Source of the DNA: Platanthera guangdongensis
Lineage: Eukaryota; Streptophyta; Magnoliopsida; Asparagales; Orchidaceae
DNA length: 64,000 nt
Direction of reading: 5' to 3'
NCBI GenBank assembly: GCA_039583875.1
Contig: CM077162.1
Coordinates: 109,773,808 to 109,837,807, forward strand
Each line of letters begins with the position of its first letter. Positions within the stretch are counted from its first letter, which is position 1. A program made the translations under genes and the position numbers. The notes beneath the pieces were generated by a model that did no database searches, was not told where the DNA came from, and saw nothing but the letters and a program-made list of their open reading frames with translations. This document shows, piece after piece, positions 20,721-32,634 of the stretch.

Positions 20721-21170
20721 AAAAATCGGAAAAACTCGGTTGGACGAAAACCCACACCTTAGGAGGACTTCCCGAGAATCAACACAAGCAGACAAATAAT
20801 ATAGAAATTATCATGTTCAAATAGTTGGGCAGGGAACTATGAGATCAAAACAAAGGCTCAAACGCGCCGAATTAAACGAAACTCATGCCGTAGGCGAAAA
20901 CTACAGCTACGGACACAACGGCGAAGTCAAAACCTAAATCCTACGAGCCATTCCCGAGATATTAACCGCCAAAACATGCGGCGAACAAAAACAAAACCCA
21001 AAACTTCGATCGCACGCCGAGACTTCAAAAATGCTCGGGTTGCGAAGAAACTGGACGAGCACGTCCAAAACCACTCAAATCCAACCCTCGACGTTAAAAG
21101 TAATTCCACGACGTCATAAATCTGACGTTGCCCAAACAAATAAAATTCTCAAAAAATTGGGGGCGTTACA

Positions 21171-21187
21171 GTCACTCCCCCTAAAAA
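21171..21187 (-). promoter_or_regulatory. Polypurine tract of the minus-strand Tekay-type element
   Basis: TTTAGGGGGAGTGAC on the minus strand abuts the TGTAACG start of the 3' LTR. Confidence 0.8.
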
Positions 21188-21277
21188 GAAGTTTCGTCTC
21201 GGAACTTATCACAACTCCAAAACCAAACCAAAAAAAACAAAATCCAACATACTGAAAACATAGCAACATACCCGAAG

Positions 21278-24200
21278 CTAAGATAAGAGGTGCGGATGAG
21301 ATTCTCTCATGGCTGACTCCAATTCCCACGTCGCGCTCTCGACGTCTTGATTCTTGACCATAGGGATGGTCTTTCTCCGCAACACACGCTCTTGATAATC
21401 CAGAACACGAATAGGTTCTTCCACATATGTAAGGTTGGGCTGAATCTGGGGTATCGAGTCGAGGACTTGACGATCACTACGAACACACTTCCGCAACTGG
21501 CTCATATGGAACACATCATGGACATCAGGGAAGGTCGCAGGCAAATCCAGCTTATAAGCTGACACTCCGATGCGCTCAAGAATCTGGAAAGGTCCCACAT
21601 ACCGGGGTCTAACTTGTGGTTCCTTCCAAACCTTTTAACACCAGACATCGAAGAAACCTTCAGAAAAACCAAGTGTCCAACCGCATACTTCTCATAGCTC
21701 TCCTGAGCCACACGAATCTTTTCCCAAATATGGGCCACGACACAATTCATCTCTTCAAGAGTTTCCGGACCTAACAACGGTCTCTCACCAACTTCAGCCC
21801 AAAATAAAGGAGTTCTACAACGCCTCCCATACAAGGCCTCAAACGGAGCCATCTGCAGACTCTCTTGATAACTATTATTGTATGCAAACTCCATGAGCCT
21901 GAGACACTCATTCCAAGCACCGCCATGATCCAAAATATAACACCTGATCGTATCCTCTACAATCTGATTTACCCTTTTCGTCTGACCATTAGTCTGCGGA
22001 TGATAGGCGGTGGAATACGTTAAGTCAGTACCCAACCCCTCCTGTAAACTCTTCCAAAAGCAAGATGTAAATCTAGAGTCCCGATCTGATACGATGCTAA
22101 TAGGCACACCATGCAACCTGATGACCTCTTGAAGATATAGCTCAGCTATCTTCTTCATCGAGTACCCAATCTTAAATGGAGCAAAGTGAAAACACTTTGT
22201 CAATCTGTCGACTATCACCCAAACAGAGTCGTGCCCACAAGGAGATTTTGGGAGAACGGTGATAAAATCCATTGAAATACTCTCCCATTTCCAACTTGGT
22301 ATATCAAGCCGTGTCAATTTACCACCAGGCCTTCTGTGATCAGCCTTAACACGCTGACATGTATAACATTCATATACAAACTTTGCGATGTCATTCTTCA
22401 TCCCTGACCACCAAACAATTTGCTTTAGATCTTTATACATCTTCGTGGAACCAGGGTGGTAGGCTATGCTGGAACCATGAGCTTCAGCACAGATCTTAGC
22501 TCGAATATCGCCAAGGGCGGGGACGCAAAATCTACCCTGATACTTCAAGGTGTCCAACTCGTCCACAGAGAAATCATGTATCTCTCCCTTCATAGTTCTA
22601 TTCCGAAGGTGCAACAAATCAGGATCATCCTTCTGATGTGCTCGAGTAATGGAAATCCAAGAGGGTTCTTCTGCTTCTAGACTAGCAGGCACAGTACTAC
22701 TCCCAACCTCAATATCCATCAACAAAAATTCTTCTATCGAGGACTGCACCGACAGATTAAAAATCTTAGCGGTCTTTCTACTCAAGGCATCGGCTACTAC
22801 ATTAGCCTTTCCTGGATGATAAAGAATTTCCACTTCATAATCCGCCACATATTCTAACCACCGACGCTGGCTCATATTTAGTTCTTTCTGTGTGAAGACG
22901 TACTTCAAACTCTTATGGTCCGTATAGATCTTGGACAACGCGCCATATAATAAGTGTCTCCAAAGCTTCAATGCATAAATTATGACAGCAAACTCCAAAT
23001 CGTGCGTAGGATAGTTTCTGTCGTGGATCTTTAGTTGTCTCGATCCGTACGTGATCACCTTGCCATCTTGCATTAAAACACAACCAAGCCCGATGTGTGA
23101 CGCATCAACATACACCGCATACTCAACTCCTTCAGTATGTAAGGTTAAAATCGGAGCAGTACATAATCTTTTCTTCAGCTCTTGAAAAGCCTCTTCGCAC
23201 TAATCACTCCAAATGAATGCAGTATTCTTCTGAGTAAGTCTAGTTAGAGGAGCCGACAAAACCAAAAATCCATCCACGAATCTTCTATAATAGCCGGCTA
23301 GGCCTAAGAAACTTCTAATCTCCTTAGGTGTAGAAGGTCTCTCCCATTCCATTACAGCAGAAATCTTGGTCGGGTCTACAGAAATACCGTCCTTGCTTAC
23401 AACATGACCCAGATAGGACACCTGAGGTAGCCAGAACTCACACTTGCGCAACTTCGCATTTAACTTATGCTCCCTCAGGGTCGACAAAACCAGACGCAAA
23501 TGACGAGTATGCTCCTCAACATTGCGGGAATACACCAAGACATCGTCTATGAACACAATAACAAATCGGTCCAAGAAATCTTTAAACACCTGATTCATCA
23601 AATCCATGAAAGCAGAGGGTGCATTGGTTAAACCAAAATACATCACCACAAGCTCATAATGTCCATGCCGTGAACGGAATGCGGTTCGAGGAATATCTGC
23701 CTCACGAATCCTCAACTGGTGGTTGCCTGAATGAAGATTGATCTTTGAAAACACCGAGCTACCACGCAATTGGTCGAACAAATCATCAATCCATGGCAGG
23801 GGATATCAATTCTTAATGGTTACCTTGTTCAATTCCCTATAATCGATGCAAAGCCTCATCGATCCATCTTTCTTCTTTACGAACAAAACAGGAGCACCCC
23901 ACGGAGAAGAACTTGGACTAATAAAACAACACCTAAGCAACTCATCGGGCTGAGTACGCAACTCATCCAACTCATACGGAGCCATACGGTACGGTGCTTT
24001 AGCAATAGGACGAGTACCTGGTTTGAGGTCTATCTCAAACTCTATCTCCCTTTCAGGAGGAAGTCCTGGAAGACTATCAGGAAAAAAATCTGGAAACTCT
24101 CGCACCACCGAGACATCCTCAAGACGTGGTGTAACAAAAGCTGTCTCCAGAGCAGAAATAGAAACCAAAAACGCCTCGCAACTAGAATCTATAGCACGAC

Positions 24201-24570
24201 AAGCACGTACCGCAGAAATGACTGGGGAAACTCTGTCCTGAAATCCATAGAGGCTCATAGGTTGTCCGTCGTCCATTCTGAAATCCAATCGCTTAGCCTT
24301 GCACTGGATGACCGCATCATACTTGGACAGCCAGTCCATGCCCAGAATCACGTCAAAATCAGACAGATCCAAAATCATCAGATCCGCATATGCCAGAAAA
24401 TTGCCAAGATAAATAGGGCATCTCAGAACTCCTTGGTTAGATATCACAAAATCGTCGGAAGGGAGCTTGACATTGAAGGAGCCTAATAATTGGTCCACAC
24501 TCTGACAGTGCTTATCAACGAATCTCCGGGCCACAAGGAATTGGTGGCACCCGAATCGAAAAGGGCTTCA
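21278..24570 (-). pseudogene. Tekay-type pol: protease, RT, RNase H, integrase, chromodomain
   Basis: Order from 24570 downward: protease DSGAT with [16 protein letters not shown] from [18 protein letters not shown] through YFGLTNAPS to catalytic FIDD (about 23540); RNase [25 protein letters not shown]; integrase zinc region and core (SMDFITVLP, SDRDSRFTS, QTKRVN where QTERVN is usual, so the catalytic Glu reads Lys); C-terminal domain; chromodomain EEPIRVLDYQER, ATWELE, ESHPHLLS. Frame breaks occur near 24535 and 21605. In-frame stops fall at the KN/YPLP junction (about 23806) and WSD/CEEAF (about 23200). A short deletion removes the usual DKRR segment before the C-terminal domain. It is a close relative of the elements at 1-2393 and 6135-9102. 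Confidence 0.88.
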
Positions 24571-24639
24571 ATGATAACTAGGGCAACAATGATAACTAAC
24601 AAGGATAAATTAAACTGAGGCTATCCTGATATCACTTGC

Positions 24640-25852
24640 GTAGAGGTTTGAGCTTCCTCACTGGTCATCACTTTCAGCTTTCCCTTTCCTTTATCCAGGT
24701 TTGGTGGCGGCGGCAGAGCTCGAAGTGGGGCAGGCTGCAGCGGGTACTGAGCCTAGGGGCACGTAGACTTTTGGTGTCCCTTCTGCCCACACTGGAAGCA
24801 AATCCTTTACTTCGTCCAGCAGCGAGTCACGTCATGACCCTTCCTTGCACAGAACGAGCACACAAGCTCTCCCTTAGGTGAACCTTGGATGGCATGCACC
24901 TACTGCTGCTTCAGGGTGGCAGTCCTCTTGAAGCACCTTTCATAGGGGTGGCCAGGACGACTACAGAAGCTACACACTTCCTTACTTTTCTTCTTCGAAG
25001 AAGGGCCAGATGCCCTGGAGCTACCATCCTCAACACTTTTTCTTTTCTCCTTCCTTGCAGCAGCACCGCGGTTCTTGGAGTTTTCAATTGCCTCCACTTT
25101 TAAAGCGGCTTCCACTGCTTCAGCATAACTTCCAGCTTGGTAAGTGCATGCTAACTGCTAGACATCGCTTCTTAATCATCCCAAGAAACGTTTCACTTTA
25201 CCCTCCTCAGAAGCTATCAAATCAGGAGCAAACATGCTCAGTTTGCTAAACTCAATCTCGTACTCGCTTACGGTGAGCTTTCTCTACTTCAGATGCAGGA
25301 AGTTATTCATCAGGCAGTCTTGCTCAACCGAGGGGAGAAACCTTTTCAGCAGTATCTTCTTAAAAGATTCGCAAGTACAGCATTCCTTCAGGCTCTCTCT
25401 TTCCCGAATCCACCAACTCTTTGGCAGTCCTTTTAACTGATAGGCTGCAATCATCACCTTCTGGGCTTCTAGAATTCCAGAATACGAAAAATCTCCTCGA
25501 TGGAGATGATCCAATCATCTATAACCACAAAGTCAGCACTCCCGTCGAAGGTTGGAGGCCCCAACCACTGGAAATGCGATATGAAATTCATTTCTGGTGG
25601 TATCGCCATCGGGGGAACTAGAAGAGCAGGGGTATCGGGCACGACTTGGGCCAAGGAGGGCTCTTGCACTGAATGTTGCTGTGCGGGGGCGGCAGACAAC
25701 AAAGACTCAATTTGCGATTGCATCGCTACCACTTGTCTCGACAGAGCATCATTACTCTGACGCAGACTCTCGATAATCGCATCACTTTACGCACCTGACG
25801 ACTCACCCTCCGACTGGGGAGTCGACCTCGTCGCAGGATGCTTTGGCAGCAT
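24640..25852 (-). pseudogene. Tekay-type gag with three zinc knuckles
   Basis: The start is the ATG at 25850-25852 (MLPKHPATR, QSEGESSG). The capsid part has QWLGPPTFDGSADF, YQLKGLPKSWW, RFLPSVEQD and TVSEYEIEFSKLSMFA. Three CX2CX4HX4C knuckles follow: CSFCSRPGHPYERC, CSFCARKGHDVTRC and CFQCGQKGHQKSTC. Three knuckles are more than the one or two I expect for this lineage. Breaks: a stop after ESSGA, a one-base frameshift near 25490, a stop at 25284 (Q expected), two in the 25130-25190 stretch, and one at 24900. The gag of the element at 6135-9102 has the same layout, so the three-knuckle form is a family trait. Confidence 0.85.
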
Positions 25853-26151
25853 ATCAAAAAGCAAACGAACAACTCATCAAAATCCTAGCTTACAACAAAG
25901 CCACACAACTAGTTCAGACCATACTTAAAAGACACTTGCTTACGCTGCAACTTGCTCTGGGATTTTATAATGATGCTATGTCCTACTTAGGATGATATCC
26001 TCTCATCATATTAACTCTTGTGCCTATGACATGAATGCATGTATTTATATTCGTTTTCTGATTTAAAACCATGTGTGTACATATGTCATCCCGCAAATCT
26101 TTAGCTTGGCACGTTGTGCTTATGCAATGTTATGCTATGCATGATTGTGCT

Positions 26152-26379
26152 ATGCATTCTAAAAAGGCCCTAATGCATGTTATGAGCGGCGTACGCATGA
26201 AAATGTTATGCATCCCATACTACATGACATTCTCATGCAACGAAAAAGAAACGTGCTAGTGGCATTCATGTGGTGAGGTTATGCATCTCATACTACATAA
26301 CCCTCACATGTTGCCCCTATGGTGGATCCATATACAGACACATATTATGCATCTCACACTACATAATATGCCCTGTATA
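26152..26379 (-). other. Leader RNA hairpin array of the minus-strand Tekay-type element
   Basis: Read toward gag: hairpin 1 (26331-26379) has outer stem TATACAG/CTGTATA and inner CATATTATG/CATAATATG with RNA-sense loop TAGTGTGAGATG. Hairpin 2 (26267-26310) has outer CATGTG/CACATG, inner GGTTATG/CATAACC and loop TAGTATGAGATG. Hairpin 3 (26195-26238) has outer GCATGA/TCATGC, inner ATGTTATG/CATGACAT with one mismatch, and loop TAGTATGGGATG. The fourth stem-loop (26152-26178) pairs ATGCATT with AATGCAT. Order and spacing match the array at 6287-6521. Confidence 0.78.
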
Positions 26380-26511
26380 CTTCATGTTATGCTATGAGTG
26401 TAGTGTTCGTGCTTCAGCCAAGACGTGTTGATGACATATCGGTGTGTGTATGATATGATGCTAAATACCTAATACCAACAAGGAAAGGTTGCCCGACAAA
26501 TTGTCAAGCAA

Positions 26512-26529
26512 CCTCCCTCTGACACCAAC
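26512..26529 (-). promoter_or_regulatory. Primer-binding site of the minus-strand Tekay-type element
   Basis: GTTGGTGTCAGAGG on the minus strand directly follows the 5' LTR end (TTGTGACA). It resembles the initiator tRNA-Met site TGGTATCAGAGC with two changes. Confidence 0.8.
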
Positions 26530-27542
26530 TGTCACAACCCGCATTTTCACCGCAAATAAGGCTTATCAGAGTAAGGGAAAATGCGCGTCATGATGCCACG
26601 TCAGTAGGGGATAACTGCGGATGCTCAGACAGACACCAAACTAATCATGAAGAAAGTTTCCTTTTTTAAGTTATTTTGAGGAAAATCAGTTAAGTGCAAA
26701 AGTTAGCCGTATCCCTCAGCTTAGTGGCTCATCTAGTCTACGAATTAAAATATATTATACGCTGCAGAAAAATACTTGATTAGATTAACCCAAACATCCT
26801 ACATGAGTATAAATGTCCCTAAAGGACAACTCATGCCATGCAAGACTCTAAATTTATTATAGTATGAAAAATAGTTTTTACGGTCGCTAAAAATAACATG
26901 TTAGAGTTTCAAAATTATGCGATGCATGAAGTATTAGTAGTAGATTTTATAGTTGAAAATACTAACGTGCATTCCTAACATAAATCCTCCCAGAGAACAA
27001 GTAATCTACATCCACATTTAAATAAATGAGCAGCTAGCAAATATTAAACAACTAACAAATCTGTGGGCGCCAACAAGCTGACACGAACCCACGAACAAAA
27101 GTATGTCTGAACTAGTAAAACTAAACCAACAACAAACTACCTCGCTATGATGAGGTAACAATCACGGCCAACACTGCCGTCAGAAATCCAACACCAGCAC
27201 TGCTAACTGCTACTGCTCTGAACCTGAGGCATTCCAAAAATAGAACACATCAGCAAGAAGGTACAAGCAGTGGCAGGAAAAGTAATAAACCAAAATAAAC
27301 AAAGGGTCAACAGGGGTACCAACCCAAGACCAAAAGTACTGAAGTAAAGTACAAAAGAAAACAGGGCATCAACAGGAAAAGAACTACGTAACTTATCACG
27401 TTCCACAAGGGTGCACCAGATGCACAAGGCTATAAGGTGACTACGTAAATATTTCTCCAGAAAGAAAATACAAAACCTTCATTGAAAGAAAATACAAAAC
27501 CTTCATTAGGCACCTGTGGTCGACTCTACCCAAAAACACGAC

Positions 27543-27660
27543 GAAGTGGTCACTCTTGGACACACCACCCAAAAACACAGGCGAAGTGGTCACTCTTGGA
27601 CACACCACCCAAAAACACAGGCATAGTGGTCACTCTTGGACACACCACCCAAAAACAAAC
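27543..27660 (-). repeat. Three tandem 40-bp units in the 5' LTR
   Basis: Same units as at 18937-19056, in the same orientation. Confidence 0.85.
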
Positions 27661-28502
27661 GGATATATAATCCGTCTAATTGTGAGGGAGTCTCATACTC
27701 TCCACAATACACCGCAGACATCCAAAAACCAGGTAGACTTCCACAGGGCACTAATGAACGTAACAAACACTGCGGAGGTGGAATCATCCACTAACTCCCG
27801 CATTCAAGAAACCCGAAGAAAGCACAACAAAAATACCTCGAGATTTGGCTCGACAGATTCTACTTGACATTACCGAACTCAAGATGCGGTTGATCAACCT
27901 CTAGGAACAATTTACAGTCCTAGATAAATTCTAATGTGCTAAATAACGAAAGATAAAACACGCATAGCCATCATTAAACCATACCAAGAACAATTAACCA
28001 AAACCAGTCAAAATCGGGCTTTCCAAGACAACACCTTACAATAACAAGGGATTGTTGAAACGATTAAGCATTACAATGATTTGGAAGAATAACCGCAGAG
28101 AATTTAAAGAACATGAAGGTATAGTCGTTACCATCAGATCGGACAAAGAGAAACGAGGGGAAAACCACAACTTGCCTTGGTTTTACCAGAAAATTCCTCT
28201 GAATCGCTCCACGTCGTAGATCGGGGCAAAAGACTGCGGGAGGAGTTGAAATCTAGACAAAAAGGGTCGAAAGGGGGATTAGCGCCGAAAAACCCTAGCG
28301 AGAAAATCTCAAGAAACGGGGAAGAAATTACCACGAGGGCGAAGCTCTCGACGAGAGCTTTCCAGATCTACAACCAGTTTGAAATTCCGAGCACCGGAGC
28401 ACCGCCAACGGCCACCGGAAGGAATAAGGATGAACAACCTCTATCTCGCTCACGCCGCTCTGGTTCAGGAGGGAAAAGAATCGGAGAGGAAGATGAAGAA
28501 GG

Positions 28503-28510
28503 TATTTATA
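28503..28510 (-). promoter_or_regulatory. TATA box in the 5' LTR
   Basis: GTATAAATACC on the minus strand; the element's own promoter. Confidence 0.72.
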
Positions 28511-28577
28511 CCAAAGGTGATAACAGGAAGAACAACAAAATAAACCGGGTTTGGCCGAACCAGATTTCCCGAGACAG

Positions 28578-29000
28578 GAGGGGAAGAGTTAATCGAGTAA
28601 CAGAAGACCTACTCGTGTAGCTCACTATGACCACCCAAGTAACAGAGACCTATTCGAGTAGTTCATTACAACTACTCGAGTAACAGAAACCTACTCGTGT
28701 AGTTCGTTCCAACTACTCGAGTAACAGGCAAAAACTTACTCTGGTAAATCAATTCAACCACTCGAGTACAGAAGACCTACTAGAGTAGTTCAATACAACT
28801 ACTCGAGTGACAAAAGGCCTACTCGTGTAGCTCACCACAACCACTCGTGTAACAGAAACATACTCATGTAGCTCATTACATCCACTCGAGCAACAGAGAA
28901 GGAGTACCCGTGTATAAGGGAATTACACGAGTAAGGCAATGGGATTACTCGAGTACAAGGAAATTACACGAGTATCAGCATGGGAAAACAACTCGAGTAC
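28578..29000 (-). repeat. CTCGAGTA array in U3 of the 5' LTR
   Basis: Counterpart of 19975-20385. Unit order matches but several units differ by transitions. Confidence 0.8.
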
Positions 29001-29099
29001 AAGGGAGGATCCACTCGTCGAAATCTGTTCGAAAATCATCGAACTCAAATTGAAAATCGTTGAACTCAACACGAAGATCCTCTAGACCTACAGCAAGCT

Positions 29100-29345
29100 C
29101 TGCTCGACGATTCGTCAAGCTCAACACGAAAATCATCAATCTCCGCTCGACAATCGTCGACCTCAACACAGCGCCCAGAGATAATGACAATCGTCGAGCT
29201 CCGCTCGACGATCGTGGAACGCACCACAGTGCCTAGGGAAAATGACAATCGTCGATCTTCGCTCGACGATCGTCGAACGCACCACAGTGCCCACAGAAAA
29301 TGACAATCGTCGAGCTTAGCTCGACGATCGTCGAACCCGACACAG
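29100..29345 (-). repeat. Palindromic ATCGTCGAGC array in U3 of the 5' LTR
   Basis: Counterpart of 20500-20720, with the same 58-bp period. Confidence 0.8.
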
Positions 29346-29802
29346 CGCTCAGGAAAAACCGGAAAACTCAGTTCGACGAAAACCCACACCTTAGGAGGAC
29401 TTCCCGAGAATCAACACAAGCAGACAAATAATATAGCAATTATCGTGTTCAAATAGTTGGACAGGGAATTATGAGATCAAAACAAAGGCTCAAACGCGTC
29501 GAATTAAACGAAACTCACGCCGTAGGCTAAAACTGCAGCTATGGACACAACGACGAAGTCAAAACCAAAATCCTATGAGCCATTCCCAAGATATTAACCT
29601 CCAAACCATGCGGCGAACAAAAACAAAACACAAAACTTTGATCGCGCTCCGAGACTCCAAAAACGCTCGGGTTGTGACGAAACTGGACGAGCACGTCCAA
29701 AACCACTCAAATCCAACCCTCGACGTTAAAAGTAATGCCACGACATCGTAAATCTGACGTTGCCCAAACAAATAAAATAATCAAAAAATCGGGGGCGTTA
29801 CA

Positions 29803-29807
29803 ATACT
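29803..29807. repeat. Target-site duplication, right copy (ATACT)
   Basis: Matches ATACC at 17916-17920 except the last base. Confidence 0.7.
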
Positions 29808-30416
29808 CTTTTGGTAAAATTCGGCCAAGGCAAAGAAATTCTTCCTTAAGAATATAACACCGGCATGAAGCGATGAAGGCGGTCGATTTTCTCTCAATCC
29901 GGCGTAACTCTGGCGGAGCCGTTGAAGAGCAATCCAAGATAGTGATATCAGAATCATTCATTCTGATTGGTTAACGAGAACTTCTACCTTCGTGTGTTAT
30001 TCTTTTTCCTAGATTATTCATGTGGTGGTAAATTATAGCGTTGATTCTTGATTGCCTTAAAAAAATAAGGTTTTCTTCGATCGATTTTGTGTCTATCTTG
30101 ATTGATTTAATTTTTGAGAGGATTGGAGAACATCATTTAATTTTTTGTTGGGAGAGATCTACCGTTTTCGTATCGTAATTTTTTGGTAGATCTCTTTTGG
30201 TACAACTTTCGCTCGATCGGACCGGGTGGGTCCTTTTAGCCGGAAAGAATATTTGCTTATAGCCTTTATTCTATCCTAATCGGTTTGGCTATCTATACGT
30301 TAGCATCTAATTGATATAATTGTAGAATGTGTGTGCCGCATTGTAGTTTTCTGTGATTGTAGATTTTGATCGTGGTGAGGAAATCGTGTTCAGTCCGTAG
30401 ATTTTAAGGTGTAATT
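29808..30416 (+). other. Non-coding: probable end of the split chromovirus LTR and a copia leader
   Basis: The first 130 bases should continue the chromovirus 3' LTR cut at 17920. AGTGATATCAGAATC at about 29937 resembles a decayed initiator-Met primer-binding site, and about 470 bases of T-rich leader then precede the copia gag. The exact boundary between the two elements is not visible. No gene is supported. Confidence 0.4.
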
Positions 30417-31660
30417 GTGAGTGCCTGCATCACTAACAAAGATTGGGACACCAAAGTCGTAGCCATTAGGGAATTTGGGAATTTTCTTGAGATTGACCCT
30501 CAGAACTTTTTTGGAAAATTTCTCTCCAACGAACTTCAAATGAACACCAGAAATAAGGTGGAGCAAAGCAATAGGACTTCAAGCAGAGACAAGTTAATTG
30601 CTCTTAAGGTCGAAGGTTCGAGAAAATGTAGAGTTGTATCACCAGTAAGGACACGAGCTCTAGATACTCCTGAAGACTCTGAGCCAAGCACGTCAGGCTC
30701 TGAGCTATTTGACAGAGTGTTCTCCCTCATCTCTAAGAAGTTCGAAAAATTACTGAGCAAAAGAAGGCAAATGAGAAATCAGTCATCCTCATATGATTTC
30801 AGGAGATCACATCGTGATGGTGATCGAGATAAGAAAAGCTACAACAAAGAGGACAGGTATAAATCTAAACCAAGTAAATAGTTTTCCTTTGACGTTGTTT
30901 GTTACTGTTATAATAAACCAGGACACAAGATTGCTGACTGTCCCTACAAGAAGTAGGAAGACTCCAAGAAAGAGGAGACGTGATCCTTCAAGGGAAAGAG
31001 AAAAGAAGAAAAGTTCTTCATTATCAAGAAGTCCAAGACTCTCAACGACAGTGACTCAAGTGAATCAAGCACAAAAACTGAGGAAGCTTACTTCGGGCTT
31101 ATGGCTCGATCAGACGAGGATGTTGGCGACTCAGCGTATCACGGGAAGGTAAACTCGTACACGATACTCTCAGAATCAGACACTTCAACTAATGTTCATA
31201 AAGGCCATTCTTTTGAAGAGGAAGGCAATTTTGAATTGATGGTTCATCATGAGAACCTATTAAAAGCATTTGACAAATGCCGCAAGGTCGTCAAAAAGCA
31301 ATTGAAAGAGATTGCCTCCCTTAATGCCATGGAAAAAAATCTGAAGGAGGAAATTTCACAATTACTTCCTCTCAGAGATGAAGTCCACTCATTGAAGGAG
31401 GAACTCAAATGCTCTGCTAAAACATTGAGTCTAAAGGAGAAATATCTTGATGAGCTAAATGAAAAGCTTGTGGTGGAGAGGAAACTTGTCGAAAGCTACT
31501 CCAAGCCGAGGACTATTGTTCCTCTCATCGATGAGTTTTCAACTCCTAAGAAGGGCAGTGGTCTTGTCCATATAGTTGGAAAGGTAAGGCTGCGAAGAAA
31601 TACAGTGCCAAAGAAAAGGGGAAGGCACCCCAAGGTCAATCCTCATTTAGGAAGGTAATC
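30417..31660 (+). pseudogene. Copia gag, decayed
   Basis: One frame with several stops (30879, 30954, about 30981 and others). It encodes the C-terminal half of a copia capsid protein: a segment ending SRDKLIALKVEG, a Ser-rich linker, FEKLLSKRRQM, then the zinc knuckle CYCYNKPGHKIADC, an acidic Ser stretch (NDSDSSESSTKTEEA), YFGLMARSDED, and a coiled coil (KNLKEEISQL, EVHSLKEELK). The order resembles SIRE/Maximus-type gag by recall. The N-terminal capsid domain is missing or beyond recognition. Confidence 0.75.
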
Positions 31661-32634
31661 TTCCCGATGAATAATTTTGACCTTGAGTCATCCTACCGTC
31701 ATCTTGCTAGGCCTACCTATGTAGAACCTAAGAAGCGATACCTGGGATGGACCCGTCCTTGAGACTATGGTGCCACTTTTTTCAAATCATCTTACAAAGA
31801 GATTCAACTGAAAAATTATGGCCCTTATGTTCATGGACATAATATAAGAAGGCACCAAAAGCCCAATCTTTTGTACCTAAGGCAAAGGAGATGGAGAATC
31901 CCTGTGTCTGTCACAATCAAGAGGCTTCTACCTCCAAGTACGTTGCCCCTGCTAGACCTCAGTTTTAAATTGTAAAGTAGTAATATAAGAGGAGGTACAA
32001 CTGGTTTGACTGTTGGTGCTGTGAAAAAATTGGTCATTTTGGCGCAGATTGTTGGTTTAGCCCATTAATTTTGAAGCTCTACGAGTTAATAATGCGAGAC
32101 CAACCACTCGCAAAGTTAATGTTCCCAGTGGTGTTAAACTGATAAGGAACCAAGGACCCAAATCTATTTGGGTTCCAAAGGTAAAGTGATTTATGTTTGC
32201 AGGTATGTCCAAAGGCCAAAAAAAATCTGATCGGGTACTTGAACAGTGGATGCTCTCGGCATATGACTAAGACAAGAAGCCTTTTTCTTGAGTATACCCC
32301 AATCAAAGACGGACCAAAAGTCCTCTTTGGAGGTTCAGATAGGGGAACTACTAAAGTCTATGGTATGATATCCAACGGTATAGTTTCTTTCACTAAAGTG
32401 GCTTATATTGAAGGATTACACCATAATCTCATGAGCATAAGTCAATTACGTGACACAGGATACATCATTGAGTTCAGCAAGGACAAGTGTTTGATAAAAT
32501 CGTTTGCAAATTTGGACACAGACTTAGCAGGCACTCGAAGCATAAATATTTTCTGTGTAAATTTTCTATGCTTAGACAATTCCACACCATTATGTTTTCT
32601 TGCAAAATTTAGAGCATCTCTCTGTGACCAATGA
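31661..32634 (+). pseudogene. Copia gag-protease region with a second zinc knuckle
   Basis: A second knuckle, CWCCEKIGHFGADC, lies near 32013-32054. The protease follows (about 32225-32520): YLNSGCSRHMTKTRSLF, then VAYIEGLHHNLMSISQLRDTG. The catalytic motif DSG reads NSG here, so the active-site Asp is lost. Upstream sequence (31661-31980) has several stops and only faint resemblance to the linker. Confidence 0.75.

Larger units (their letters stand above)
17921..21170 (-). repeat. 3' LTR of the minus-strand Tekay-type element
   Basis: Read on the minus strand it starts TGTAACGCCCCC at 21170 and ends GGTTGTGATA at 17921; the terminal CA has become TA. It holds three tandem-repeat blocks, a TATAAATA box and a long U5. 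Open frames inside it (for example around 18876-19261 and 20363-20795) come from the repeats. They recur in the other LTR only because the LTRs are copies. Confidence 0.88.
17921..29802 (-). mobile_element. Complete Tekay-type Ty3/gypsy element, minus strand, 11.9 kb
   Basis: In minus-strand order: 5' LTR (29802-26530), primer-binding site, hairpin leader, gag with three zinc knuckles, protease, RT, RNase H, integrase, chromodomain, polypurine tract and 3' LTR (21170-17921). Target duplications ATACT and ATACC flank it. It sits inside the 3' LTR of the chromovirus remnant at 15342-17920. Coding regions have stops and frameshifts, so it cannot move by itself. The two LTRs differ at roughly 8% of positions in the stretch I compared by eye (first 220 bases), mostly by transitions, so the insertion is not recent. 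Confidence 0.88.
26530..29802 (-). repeat. 5' LTR of the minus-strand Tekay-type element
   Basis: Minus-strand start TGTAACGCCCCC at 29802, end TTGTGACA at 26530. It has the same repeat blocks as the other LTR: 27543-27660 (three 40-bp units), 28578-29000 (CTCGAGTA array) and 29100-29345 (palindromic array). It is 3273 bases against 3250 for its partner. Confidence 0.88.

Noticed and set aside
20363..20795. Minus-strand open frames rich in Arg, Ser and Asp (also 28975-29389)
   Set aside because: They come from the 58-bp palindromic repeats in U3, where the repeat keeps several frames open. No conserved start or domain.
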